Position numbers and translations under genes: made by a program
In this document: positions 10,330 through 24,000 of the stretch, piece after piece
Layout: every line of letters starts with the position of its first letter
Position numbering within the stretch: the first letter of the stretch is position 1
The notes under the pieces: model-generated
What the model saw: only the letters and a program-made list of their open reading frames with translations
Told to the model about the DNA's origin: nothing
Databases searched by the model: none
NCBI GenBank assembly: GCA_030159075.1
Contig: BROG01000371.1
Span: 1 to 64,000, forward strand
Reading direction: 5' to 3'
Length of the DNA stretch: 64,000 bases
DNA from: Atrina japonica
Lineage: Eukaryota > Mollusca > Bivalvia > Pterioida > Pinnidae

Positions 10330-13300
10330 CTATAAACGAAAAAAATTATATCAGGTCAGTAATTATCAATAATTTATAAATCTGCTTTGGGTTTCAGTTA
10401 AACTGCAAGCTTGTGCTGACTAGAGGTAAATGAATACATCAGGGTTGATCCTACATCCAAACTTTTACAGAAGCCCCTAAACATCACAAGCAATATTGAT
10501 ATGTGTAGCAGTGTTACTTCAAACAGAAGGATTCATTAATGAAACAAGATATGTCTGTGAAACACAAATGCCCCTGGTCCCAACAAATTTTTGCAATGTC
10601 CTACATTTTGACCCTACTCCACTGTGATGTAAGTGAAGTGTGAGCAACCCTTAGAGGAACTTACAATCCAAGTTTTGTTACTGTTTCACAATCCAAACTT
10701 GAAATATTACACTTTATATGTAAGAGGGACGGAATTATGGACAAACAGACAGATGGATGATCCAAACACTATATGCCACTGGCAGACCTTTCAGGCCGGG
10801 GGAATAAAAAGGTTTTAGAGTTCAAAATACTAAGACAGGTACAGACAATCATAGAGATATAGTCTTGATGAAAGGTTTTTCTGCTTTTGGTTTTCCATTA
10901 TTTATTATGCCACCCAATCAAAGATGGAGCAATGCCAGTGATCGATGTCCATTTGTCAATTTGCAACATTCTGACATATAACTTTTTAGATTCTTGTTTA
11001 GTTTAGGACTAAAAGCAAGATATTTTAACTCATCAACCCTGAAAAATAATGGACTCTTCTCTAAATCAATGACTTCATTTAGTCCAAATGTGTCTTTAGG
11101 GGTGAATGGGTTAAAGGAACATTAGCTATGTTTACCAAATAGAATTATTTCGAATTTTTTCTCCATTTTTACTACTTGTACTTGATGTACAATAACAAAT
11201 AAAAGCTATACGCCGACATGAAAAATCTTATACGCTCATATTTTTTGTGAAAAAAATAAGGTTAGGTCAAGTGTGATGTTCATATACAAATAGTAAGGTT
11301 GAGTTAATTACTTGAAATTGAAAAAGTGCCAAACCATATAATTTTCACAGAATGTATAGGAAATAAAGTATTTTTATGCCTGTGTATATCTCTTATTTCT
11401 TTTTGTATATCAATCTAAATAATATATTAGGGTAAGAAAAATTTGAAAAAAAAGATAGCTACTGCCCCTTTAATACCCATGTGAAAGTGCCCATGGCAAG
11501 TATAACAATTCTCAACAAGATGATGCAAAAACACTTACTTTTGTTGACATTGATAGAGTCCGTCCTTTGCTGAGGTACAAGAGCAGGTCAGCTTACAACC
11601 ATCACTCCAGGTTTCTCCTTGATTGTAAGAGTTTCCACCATAGTGACATTTTGCTGTAAAAAAAAATGCAATTTAAAAAAAAAACAAAAAAAAAACGTCT
11701 CCGCAGATTATATTTAGAGCTTTACCCCTTTTCATTTCCCTTGCCTTGGTTGTAAGTCTAACCATATTGTAACCAAGGCTCATTATATATGGTGTATATA
11801 TATATACATGTTGTTGGAACAGTATTGCATACAAAATCCATGCCCTTCTGTGCAATGTTTCTACAGTTATGCCCCTTTATTATTTTCCTTATCCAGTGCC
11901 CAAAAGATAAATCTGCCATTCCCTAAGCTAGGCTCACCATGTATGCTACATACATACACCTTGATGGCAAGGAGTGTCACATATGTATAAATAAAGCAGT
12001 CATTTCTTAACTTAGTTTGACCTTAAATGATCACGTTTAATTCTTGGTGTACATAGCATTTCTTTTTCCAGAGTTATGTCTCTTTGTAGGCTTAAATTAT
12101 TTGTCTGAGCCAGTAAGTAGCCATTCCTTTACATGGTCTTACCACATGAGCCAGTAAGTAGCCATTCCTCTACATGGTCCTACCACATGAGCCAGTAAGT
12201 AGCCATTCCTTTACATGGTCTTACCACATGAGCCAGTAAGTAGCCATTCCTTTACATGGTCTTACCACATGAGCCAGTAAGTAGCCATTCCTTTACATGG
12301 TCTTACCACATGAGCCAGTAAGTAGCCATTCCATTACATGGTCTTACCACATGAGCCAGTAAGTAGCCATTCCTTTACATGGTCTTACCACATGAACCAT
12401 TAAGTAGCCATTCCTATACATGGTCTTACCACATGAGCCAGTAAGTAGCCATTCCTTTACATGGTCTTACCACATGAGCCAGTAACTAGCCATTTCTATA
12501 CATGGTCTTACCACATGAGCCAGTAAGTAGCCATTCCTATACACGGTCTTACCACATGAGCCAGTAAGTAGCCATTCCTATACATGGTCTTACCATATGT
12601 GGTAGATGTATACACCGTGACAGCACAGGGTTGTCACATAGGCCTACTAAAATATGCCTTCCTAATCCTTATTTTCAGAAGTTTCCCTTTGATGTTAAAA
12701 AAGATTTTCTTTTCAATATTGTTGTAATTCCTGTGACGAAAATATTGACAAGAATATGCATATATTGAGTGTCACAGATGCTTTTGATCAATATTTTTGA
12801 TGGGAAAAGGCATAAGTTTGTTTCAATATTTTGAGTTGAATGAAATTCAATATTGGTTTTTTATTTCAAAAATCTCATCTCGAATTTTTTTAAACAACTA
12901 TACACTAATACAGTCAAAATGATAAAATAGAAGTTGAATTGAAGAATTTATTGAAATTGGTGACACTGGGTTCTAGGTTGATTACCCAAATGTGACTCGC
13001 AAACAACTTTTAAGTGCTTATATAAATTTGTGAATAGCTTGCTGAAATAGCAACGAACATTGGTGAACAATTCTACATAAGAGACTGTACTTACGTATGG
13101 GATTAGGTTGGACCACAGGACAACACTGTCCAGGCACAGTGACCAAACGCCATCCTTCTGGTAAGTTGAAAATTGGACACCTAAAAGGTAAGATATTTCA
13201 AGTACTGTAAATATCATGTCTTGGCTTAACTCATAAACCCCTGTGGTCACATTTAGACTTGCCCAGATCAATAAATAGTATGGTCTACTGTCATAATTCA

Positions 13301-16300
13301 GGAGTGAACATGTTCATATCGCATGTAAAAATATTATAAAATGTTGATTCTGAATTATCATACACCCCTGAATTCTGACAGTAGACTTAACCATTCTTTA
13401 AAATGGGCAGATCTAAATGTGACTTCAGGGGTTGGCAGTTTAATGATGTCAATACAAACATTGTGTCTATGTGGTGATATTATCCTTAAAAATTTCAATT
13501 TTTTTTTTAATAAAATCCATCTAATGATACATTTTTTGGATATCAATATTATTTGAATTTTTTTGGATATCAATATTATTTTCACTAAATATCAATTATT
13601 GTTTCTAGATATCAATATTATTTTTACTAGATATCAATTATTTTGTCTAGGTATCAGTATTATTTTTCACAGGTATCAATATTATATTTCCTAAATAACA
13701 ATATTATATTTCCTAAATATCAATATTATTTTTATTAGATATCAATATTATTTTCCCTAGATATCAGTATTATTTTTTGTAGATATCGATATTATATTTC
13801 CTAAATATCAATATTACATTTACTAAACATTAGCGTAAAGCCTATACAATGTGTAATACTATAGGAAACATTAAACAGTTGGGAAAAGAAACCCAGGTGC
13901 TCTTTCTCTTAAATTTTATACAATTTTTACAATTGTTTTACCTTTTTTACCAGAATGTTTTGATTTACTAGATAATATCAATCAATGAAATCCTCTAATT
14001 CAGATGCACAGAGGATGAAAAACAGATTAAGTGTCTACGATAAGAATTTTTACAAAGCCTAAAAAGGAAAATATTGATTTATTTACTTTTTTGTTTTATA
14101 TATATATATAAGCTTTACAGGGGTTGGTCTAGTTTTGGCTGTTTATTTAGCATAGTTCAGATATTTAATGGTGTTGTTATTAATCTTATTCCATGAGTAG
14201 ACATCATATTATACTTACAAACTGTATAACCCCACCCCCACCATTATTATCTTAAGTCAAAGTAGTTACCTCAAATGCATCAAATGATGAATAAATGTTT
14301 GACCTTACACTCCTAAACAAAATCTGACCCAATAGAAATGCTCACAATTTTTACCCTAAAGTAGTGTCACAATTTTTACCCTAGAGTAGTGCTCACAATT
14401 TTTACCCTAAAGTAGTGCTCACAATTTTTACCCTAAAGTAGTGCTCACAATTTTTACCCTAAAGTAGTGCTCACAATTTTTTACTCTACAGTAGTGCTTA
14501 CAATTTTTTTACCCTACAGTAGCGCTTAAAATTTTTTATCCTACAGTAACGCTTACAAGTTTTTACCGTACAAGTAGTGTTTACACTCTTACACACTGTT
14601 TTACACTCTTATAATCTGTGAACGAGCACTTTTAAACCCTGTACTTCATTGCACTCAAGAACAAAAGCCATACTTTAAGATTACATGAATGTGATATCAG
14701 CAGGCAGCAAAATATTGAAGAAATGTGTAAGTAAATTACTACCGTTTTGTAAGCATATTTTACCATAAAAAATAGAAACAACCAGTAAGCAGAAAGCTCA
14801 AATTTTATAAGCAGCCATTTCTCAGAAAGCAACATTTGACTTTTCCTCTTTTGTAAGCATGTCTTACCGTATATTTCAGACAAATAGCATGGAAGCAGGA
14901 AGCTCAAGAAATTATAAGCAGTCAATTTATTTTTTATTATCTCGGTGAATATCATAAACCAGAGAGGAAATCTAGATAATTTAAGATTACATGATGCCAG
15001 CAAGCAAGACAACACAGAAATCAATAAGCAACTTTTGACTTTTTCTCCAAGCATGTTTTGATGTGTATCTAGGTCATAGAGAAAGCCTAAAAGCATAAAA
15101 GCTTTGGATTGATAAGCAGACTTTTTCCTTGGCATGACCTTGAATACAGAAAATCTTACAATTGGAGTGTTTTGATCTTTCCGTCAATACATGTGAAGTT
15201 CTTGCTATCGGGAGAACAACCATTTGTCCATGATTCTCCGTGTTGGCGGGTTACTCCATTTGCATCTGTACACGTGCTTGCTATATAACAGAAAAATGAT
15301 ACCATATTTAAAGACTCACAATTTAAAACACTGAATGCGTCCATTTTGACAGGTACAGTTCTGACCGTCATTACTGCACTGGGTAACCCAGGAACTGCCA
15401 TCAGCATGGGATTGACCATCATCAGAGGTACAGCCCTTAGCTATGTAAAATATGACACTAAACATCAAGGCAACAAAAAATTAATTCAAAAAGCAGTTAT
15501 GTCAATCAGACCATTCAGTATTTGAAGAAGTTAGAGTGAAACCTGTCAAGAGGGTCCACCTATCTTGAGAGACCACCTGCATGAGATACTATTGGACTTT
15601 AGAAACCACATTCTGAGTTTCATTTAGTTTAACAAGCCCCTTAAATATATCTTGCATCCCTTGAGAGACCACCTGTTTTTAAGGACCCGATATTCATAAC
15701 TGATGGAGTTGTCCCCCAAGAAACCTTTCACTGTGGAACAAATGCAAAAGGAATACAGTAGAATCTGGTCTTGAGAGATCGCCCCATCTGTCACTGAAAT
15801 GTGGTCTCTCAAAAGAGGTTTTATTTAAAGGATAGTTTAATCAAGTGGTTTTCAGAATGTGGTCTCAGAAGACAGGTGGTCTTTTAAGACAGGTTCCACT
15901 GTATCAGTTTTCAAGAAAACCTTTTCAAGATGACTGTGGAATTAATTCTTCAGTCAGCAAAAAGATATTGTTTCCCCATGAGATATTTAAGGTCATACCA
16001 GTGATTGCATTGGTTGTGATTTCAGGAACATGAGACCAAGTAGGTCAGAGTAAAACTAAGTAAAAAAAAACATACATGAAAACTTCATTGTAAAAACCTG
16101 ACAAGCTATAAAACTCAAGAATGGCAAAATGATACAGTTATAGTTGTTTCTATTTGTTGGGGGATTTAATTTTGCTATATTCACGAAAAAAGAAAATACC
16201 ACAAAATTAAATACCCCTGAATACAATACCTTACACTTACAAAGTATCAGAAAGACAATACGTTACCAACCAAAATGTGTGTGTATGTGTATATATGTAT

Positions 16301-17964
16301 ATCTCCAGATATCATATATATCAATCACAAAATGTTTATAAGCTTTACATCAACTCTTAATAGACTACACTTCTGTTTTGGAAATGGTCATGTTTGAATA
16401 CTAATTGCCATGAATAAATTCCATTCAGGTAAAGTTTTCACTGCTAGAAGGTTAGTTGTGTTTATATGTATGAAATATTTAACATTTCTAAACCCTGTTT
16501 GCCAGAATGGCAATCAAAAGTGGCAAAATACAGCATTGAAAATGGACCCGCAAAAACTGCCAAATAGTTCTCTAAAATTCTCCAACGTCCTGTGAATGAG
16601 TCAACCCTCAGGAGTATAAAAAAACAGCATCTTAAATCTCTAAGTAAATCGAAATCACTGATGTGAACATTAATATGAGATTATCACAAGATTATCACAT
16701 ATCAAATCTCTCCATGCATCATGGCTTGTGTCCGCAATGGACAAACTTTCAGCTGATACTGTGATGATAAAGAAAGCGTTCACGCTTGCAGGACTTTAAT
16801 TTTTTTCAAGATGCATTTTTCGCAGTTTATCTAAAACAAAATTACGTGTGTGTGACTTTGTGTGTATATAACATTCTGGTGCAAGATGGATCTTATGATT
16901 ATGTATACAACGTATACAACTTTTATATGAATCAAATTTTAATTGATTACATATTGTCTTTCTGACACTTCATAGTATAAGGTAATATATTCATAATAAT
17001 TATATATTCACAGGTATTTAATTTCATGGAATTTTCTTTGACCGCAAATATAGCGGAATTAAATCTCACATGAATAAAAGCAAGTATACAGTAAGTAGAC
17101 AGTATGAATATATACTCCATGTGATAATTTAGGGACTTATAAATCAATCTGTGGATTTAATAGGGTTACAAACTTTTATCCCACTCACTACCTTCCCAAA
17201 CATCAACCAATCAATGACAACTTACGTATTGGGGTGGTTACTGTTTGTCCGGGGCATCTGTTACATGTCAGCTGGCAGTTCTTATTGGCCCATTCTTCAT
17301 ATGCGCTGTTAGAACAAACACTGGACTTCAGGCTCTGACACATGGCTGGCTGTAGATCATGACAACCACTAACGGTTGTAGATGAACCTGTCAGATATGA
17401 AAGATTCAAATTACTATTTTATGTACAGATATCAAAACGAAGAAAGAGAATTGTTTTATTTGTTGGAAAAACAAAGGTTTTATGCCCCTCACACTGGGAT
17501 AAAATATTTGGGTCTAATATTTCTTTCCTCAAAATTTAAACACCTTTGGTATGATGCTTTTTATCAATGTGATGTTTTACGCCACACTCACATATATTTC
17601 TCATTTACATGATGACCGGCTAGTTTTTAATGGTGGAGGAGAGAATTCGGTTATAATGTACGCGGGGAGAAACACCACCAATCTTTCGCATGTAAAATGG
17701 CAAATTTCTCACAAAATTAGTTCTGGTTCCAGTGAGGAGACTTGATGGTTCAAGCGTGATGCTTTAAACCACTCAGCCATAGACAATGTGATGACATATG
17801 ATGAGTTCAGTGATGTCCAGCGGTTGACAATTATTTGCCAGAGTTATGGGACTTTAAAAAAAAAAACTATGTCAATTTCTCACATATTTTGTTCAACATT
17901 GCAAGTTATCATTATCATGGAAGTTAACAAATATCTTGGCCCCCAGTTAATCTCTTTATCAAAT

Positions 17965-18043
<79 letters not shown>

Positions 18044-21000
18044 CCCAAACACACCCACACACACCTACACACACTTTGTATAGAATTGGAAACCTATTTT
18101 AAACAACTTACACAAGTTACAGAATCGTTTGCAATTTGTAAGAGCCCAGTCAGCGAAGATTCCTACACATGAATCTTTTCCATACTCGGCACAGTTGGAT
18201 AACGCATCTTTACAGTCAGTGGGTAGACTGACTGGAGTTGTAATAACTGGGGTGTGGTAGCAATCTGTGTCTACAAGATAATAATGATATCCAAAAATTA
18301 CACCATCATCACCATTTATATGATATTTAGTATAAGGATACATCACTTAATTCCAATATATTAATCCTTAGAGAATACACTGGTTTCTCTACATTAAGTG
18401 ATATGAAAACACATTATCTCCTATACAGTAAGTGCTATATAACATATTTTCTCCTATATACAGAAAGTACTACATAAAATATTATCTCCTATGTACAGAA
18501 ATCATTATATAACATATTATCTCCTATATACGGTAAGTGCTATAAGAACACATTATCTCCTATACAGTAAGTGCTATATAACATATTATCTCCTATATAC
18601 AGAAAATGCTATAAGAACACATTATCTCCGATATGCAGAAAGTACTATAAGAACAAATGATCTCTGATGATATACAGACATAGTTATATGCATGTAAGAA
18701 CAAATTATCTCTGATATTCAGAAAGTGTTATAAGAACACATTATCTCCTTTACAGAAAATGCTATAAGTACACATCATTTTCTATATACAGAAAGTGCTC
18801 TATAAGAACACATTATCTCCGATATAATATTTGTTACTGTCACTAGCATATCGGTTGACATCTTGATTTATCAACCCCAGGAAAAATTATTTTCACCTCA
18901 TTCATTGGCCTCTATGAATATCACTTCCCTGGGGTCAATAAATCAAAGTGTAAACCTCATCAAAAGTCTGTAATTGTAAAGTGTAAACCTCATCAAAAGT
19001 CTGTAATTGTAAAGTGTAAACCTCATCAAAAGTCTGTAATTGTAAAGTGTAAACCTCATCAAAAGTCTGTAATTGTAAAGTGTAAACCTCATCAAAAGTC
19101 AATAATTGTATAGTGTCATTCTCATCAAAAGTCAATAATTGTATAGTGTCATCCTCATCAAAAGTCAATAATTGTATAGTGTCGTTCTCATCAGAAGTCA
19201 ATAATTGTATAGTGTCATTCTCATCAAAAGTCAATAATTGTATAGTGTCGTTCTCATCAGAAGTCAATAATTGTATAGTGTCGTTCTCATCAAAAGTAAA
19301 TAATTGTATAGTGTCGTTCTCATCAAAAGTCAATAATTGTATAGTGTCGTTCTCATCAAAAGTAAATAATTGTATAGTGTCGTTCTCATCAAAAGTCAGT
19401 AATTGTATAGTGTCGTTCTCATCAAAAGTAAATAATTGTATAGTGTCGTTCTCATCAAAAGTAAATAATTGTATAGTGTCGTTCTCATCAAAAGTAAATA
19501 ATTGTATAGTGTCGTTCTCATCAAAAGTAAATAATTGTATAGTGTCGTTCTCATCAAAAGTCAGTAATTGTATAGTGTCGTTCTCATCAAAAGTCAATAA
19601 TTGTATAGTGTCGTTCTCATCAGAAGTCAATAATTGTATAGTGTCATTCTCATCAAAAGTCAATAATTGTATAGTGTCGTTCTCATCAAAAGTCAGTAAT
19701 TGTATAGTGTCAACTTCATCAAAAGTCAATAATTGTATAGTGTCAACTTCATCAAAAGTCAATAATTGTACAGTGTCATTCTCATCAAAAGTCAATAATT
19801 GTATAGTGTCAACTTCATCAAAAGTCAATAATTGTATAGTCTTCACTTCATCAAATGTCAGTAATTGTACAATATCAGCTGACTTACCACACAGGTTACA
19901 GTAATTTGGACAGTTTCGTTTTGCCCAACTTTCATAAGGAGCTTTGCAGGCACTCTGTCCGTATGCTTCGCAATTATTAATGGCATCTCTGCACCAATCA
20001 CATGTTTTACGTGTTGGCTTAGTGCTGACTTGAGTTGGCGCTGGTGTCTGGGCGACTGTCTCTGGACAGTTCAGTCTCTTACAGCATTCTCCTTGGATTG
20101 TGTCCAGTTTACAGAAAGATGGAAGCTCCACATATACTGGACATCTGTAGAAATAATCAGGTTTTTTTTATCAACTCAATCATAAAAGACTTTAGATATC
20201 TACAAAATTTATTATTGGGCATCAAACTGGGGCATCTAGAAAATGATTAACAAACACTGGTCACTTGTAGAGATATTTGTATCTGCATATGCTGGATATC
20301 TGTCTATGATAATAAAACAATACATATACTGGATATCTGTACAAGATATTACAATACATATACTGGATATCTTTCTAAGATATTACAATACATATACTGG
20401 ATATCTGTCTAAGATATTACAATACATATACTGGATATCTGTCTAAGATATTACAATACATATACTGGATATCTGTCTAAGATATTACATTACATATACT
20501 GGATATCTGTCTAAGATATTACATTACATATACTGGGTATCTGTCTAAGATATTACATTACATATACTGGATATCTGTCTAAGATATTACAATACATATA
20601 CTGGATATCTGTCTAAGATATTACATTACATATACTGGATATCTGTCTAAGATATTACAATACATATACTGGATATCTGTCTAAGATATTACAATACATA
20701 TACTGGATATCTGTCTAAGATATTACAATACATATACTGGATATCTGTCTAAGATATTACATAAATATACTGGATATCTGTCTAAGGTATTATAGTACAT
20801 ATACCAGAGTTCTGTCTCAGATATCATATTGTAAATACTGAACTTTTCGAAGATGTAACTGTATGTCTACTGGATATCTATAAAGAGATGTAACTGTATG
20901 TCTACTGGATATCTATAAAGAGATGTAACTGTATATCTACTGGATATCTATAAAGAGATGTAACTGTAGGTCTACTGGATATCTATAAAAGATGTAACTG

Positions 21001-24000
21001 TATGTCTACTGGATATCTATAAAGAGATGTAACTGTATATCTACTGGATATCTATAAAGAGATGTAACTGTATATCTACTGGATATCTATAAAGAGATGT
21101 AACTGTAGGTCTACTGGATATCTATAAAGAGATGTAACTATGTCTACTGGATATCTATAAAGAGATGTAACTGTATGTCTACTGGATATCTATAAAGAGA
21201 TGTAACTGTAGGTCTACTGGATATCTATAAAGAGATGTAACTGTAGGTCTACTGGATATCTATAAAGAGATGTAACTGTAGGTCTACTGGATATCTATAA
21301 AGAGATGTAACTGTATGTCTACTGGATATCTATAAAGAGATGTAACTGTATGTTTACTGGATATCTACAAAGATATGTAATTAAGATCAGTTCTACTGTA
21401 ATACTATGCACTCATGACTAACCATAACATCTTGAGAAATGTCAAAGTACACTCTGGTAGCTGCTAGAGATTATATGTATTAGCATGATACCTATACGGT
21501 AAAATCTGTCTGGGCAGACCATTTCTGCCACTGAAATATAGCCTCTTAATACAGGTGGTCCCCAAAAGTGGTTTTACTCAAATGTACAAAGATATTAAAC
21601 TAATTGGATTTCAAAATGTGGTCTCAAAAAGCAGGTGGTCTTTCATGACAATGGTCTCTCTAGACAGGTTTCACGGTATTTGACTAATCTGGCCTCGAGT
21701 GGACAAAGAAAAAAAAAAAAATTTTTGAATGTCAGTTTATATGTAAACTGACCTTGGACTACAGGTAAACTGTCCTTTGTTGCCGTTTTCACAATTGCAG
21801 TTGAAGTCACAACCATCACTCCATGACTGTCCTGGTTGATATATTCTGCCCTTGTAGATACAAACTGCAATATCAAATGAAAAATGAAATCAATAAAGGG
21901 TGATAGGGCTGCAAATCATAAGAAAATAGGTGCTGAAGTCCTAGAGGTGGTATTAGTTAAAAATTCACAGGAATATAGATACTGAAGTCCTAGGGTGCTT
22001 ATTGCTGAAGTCCTACAGGTGGTATTAGTACAAAAATCATAAAAAATATAGGTGCTGAAGTCCTAGGGTGACATTACTTCATTGTCAATTCATGCAATTA
22101 CATATTTTCATGTTGGTGAATCTCAAAATTAATATGTTGCACAAAATGTGAATATAATGATTAATATTTTCTACAAAAGGTGAATCTCATGAAAAATATA
22201 TTTCACAAAATGTGAATCCCCTGATTTATAATATCACATTTCACAAAATGTGAATCCCCTGATTTATAATATCACATTTTACAAAATGTGAATCCCCTGA
22301 TTTATAATATCACATTTCATGAAATGTGAATTTCATGATATGTATATTTCACAAAATATTCTTTCATTGATAATTATGACCACATACCATTACGAGATCC
22401 AGTCGTGTTCTGTCCTGCAACGTAGCTGCCAGCATAGTTGTAATCGGGTCTAAATGAGACATATCCTCCATTTTGAGATGGAACTATAGGATAGGAAGTC
22501 TGGACCTTGAGTGGGTTTACAATGGCTCCATTCTCAAGCTGACACCTTGGTTCTGAGCAACACTGTCCGTCAACTCGAACTAAGTAGCAACGTGATGACG
22601 GCAAGTTATTGTAGATTGGACATCTATAAATCAATCAAAATTTTTCCCTGAGATTTTGTCTTCATTATGTAAACTTAAAATATAAATGGACATCTATAAA
22701 TCAGTCGATATTCTTATCTGAGATTTCATCTGCATTATGTATACTTAAAATATAAATACAAAACATTAAAGGGGCATTATAGCTGTAAAGTTTTTTCAAA
22801 ATTTTTTTCCCGCTTTACGACTTAAATTGAATTACAATTAAAAAAAAGAAATATACACAGACATCAAAATTCTTATATTCTTAAGATTCCTATATATTTT
22901 GTGAAAATCGCTGGAGAAATGCAAGTGTGTCACTTTTTCAATTGCAACTGATTAACTCATTCACCCCTAAAGACACATTTAGATTTACAGAACAGTCCAT
23001 TGTTTTTCTGGGGTTGAGGAGTTAACACAACCATTTGTATATGAATACCACACTGGACCGGACCTTATTTTCACAACATGTATAGGAATATATGATTTTT
23101 TATGTCTGTGTATAGCTTTTATTTCGTATTGTAAATCAAGTACAGGTAGTAAAAGTAGAAAAAAAAATTGAAATAATTTTTTTTTGGTAAACATAGCTAA
23201 TGCCTCTTTAATAGATCTATTAATGCTGATTGTTATCACTGAACTACATTTCCTTCATATGCATGTAACCTTGGCAACAACTTTTTGGTTTACAGAGAGA
23301 CCATTACCAATATCAAACATGTAAAAAGAAATGTATAAAATTATTCTGTATAAATGATAACGTACGATGAAAGACATTCGTAGTAACCACTGGCACCGTC
23401 CTTACACTCGCAGGTGTAGTCGCAGCCATCGTTCCATTTCTCTCCTTCATTGTATACTAGATATTCTCCGGCTTTGTTTGCGAACACACATTGATCTGAA
23501 AGTGCAGATGTAAAAAAATAAGCTTTTCTAGAATTTTGTTCTTGGAAAAACATGCATTGCCATCTGCAATGTTTGATATGTTTTTAACTCTAAGCAAATG
23601 GCTAAGTCAAAAAATGTTAATACAGTTTTCAAAGAAAAAGCAATCTGCATGAATTCAAATACTTTTTAATTCTAAAATTTAGTTTTAAAAAAATAACGTT
23701 AATTTGTTGACATAAAATTTGGTTGAAATAACAAATAATAAATTTCATTGATAAGTGAAAACATCGAAGTTAAGGAAATTAAAAATGTTGCGAAATTTTC
23801 TGATTTTACAGCACTCTTTACCTCTGACAGATGTCATCTGACTCTGCAAAATGGGGAAGCCTTTTCCTGGGAATGTTGGAGCTTGTGTTCCCGCTGGTTG
23901 AGTTGGGATGAAAAATCCATTAGTTACATGATAGTTAACTCCGGGAGTGATGACATTTCCTAATCCATCAGTTGGAGCAGGGGTAGCAAGTATTTCAGAT

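Noticed and set aside
12107..12600. Possible CRISPR-like array (regular 41-bp repeats)
   Set aside because: Head-to-tail minisatellite with no unique spacers, in an intron of a eukaryotic gene.
14632..15135. 167-codon minus-strand ORF
   Set aside because: Lies in an intron; low-complexity, hydrophobic, AT-rich, with an internal degenerate tandem repeat (SCNLK appears twice). No splice or domain support.
19113..19904. 263-codon plus-strand ORF (VNNCIVSFSSK repeats)
   Set aside because: Antisense reading of the 33-bp minisatellite and the ShK1 exon edge; the open frame follows from a period divisible by three.
17226..20144. ShK domains as evidence of a toxin gene
   Set aside because: They are internal domains of a giant multidomain protein, each on in-frame exons between VWC modules, without an own signal peptide or processing layout. 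ShKT domains are common in non-toxic secreted proteins.
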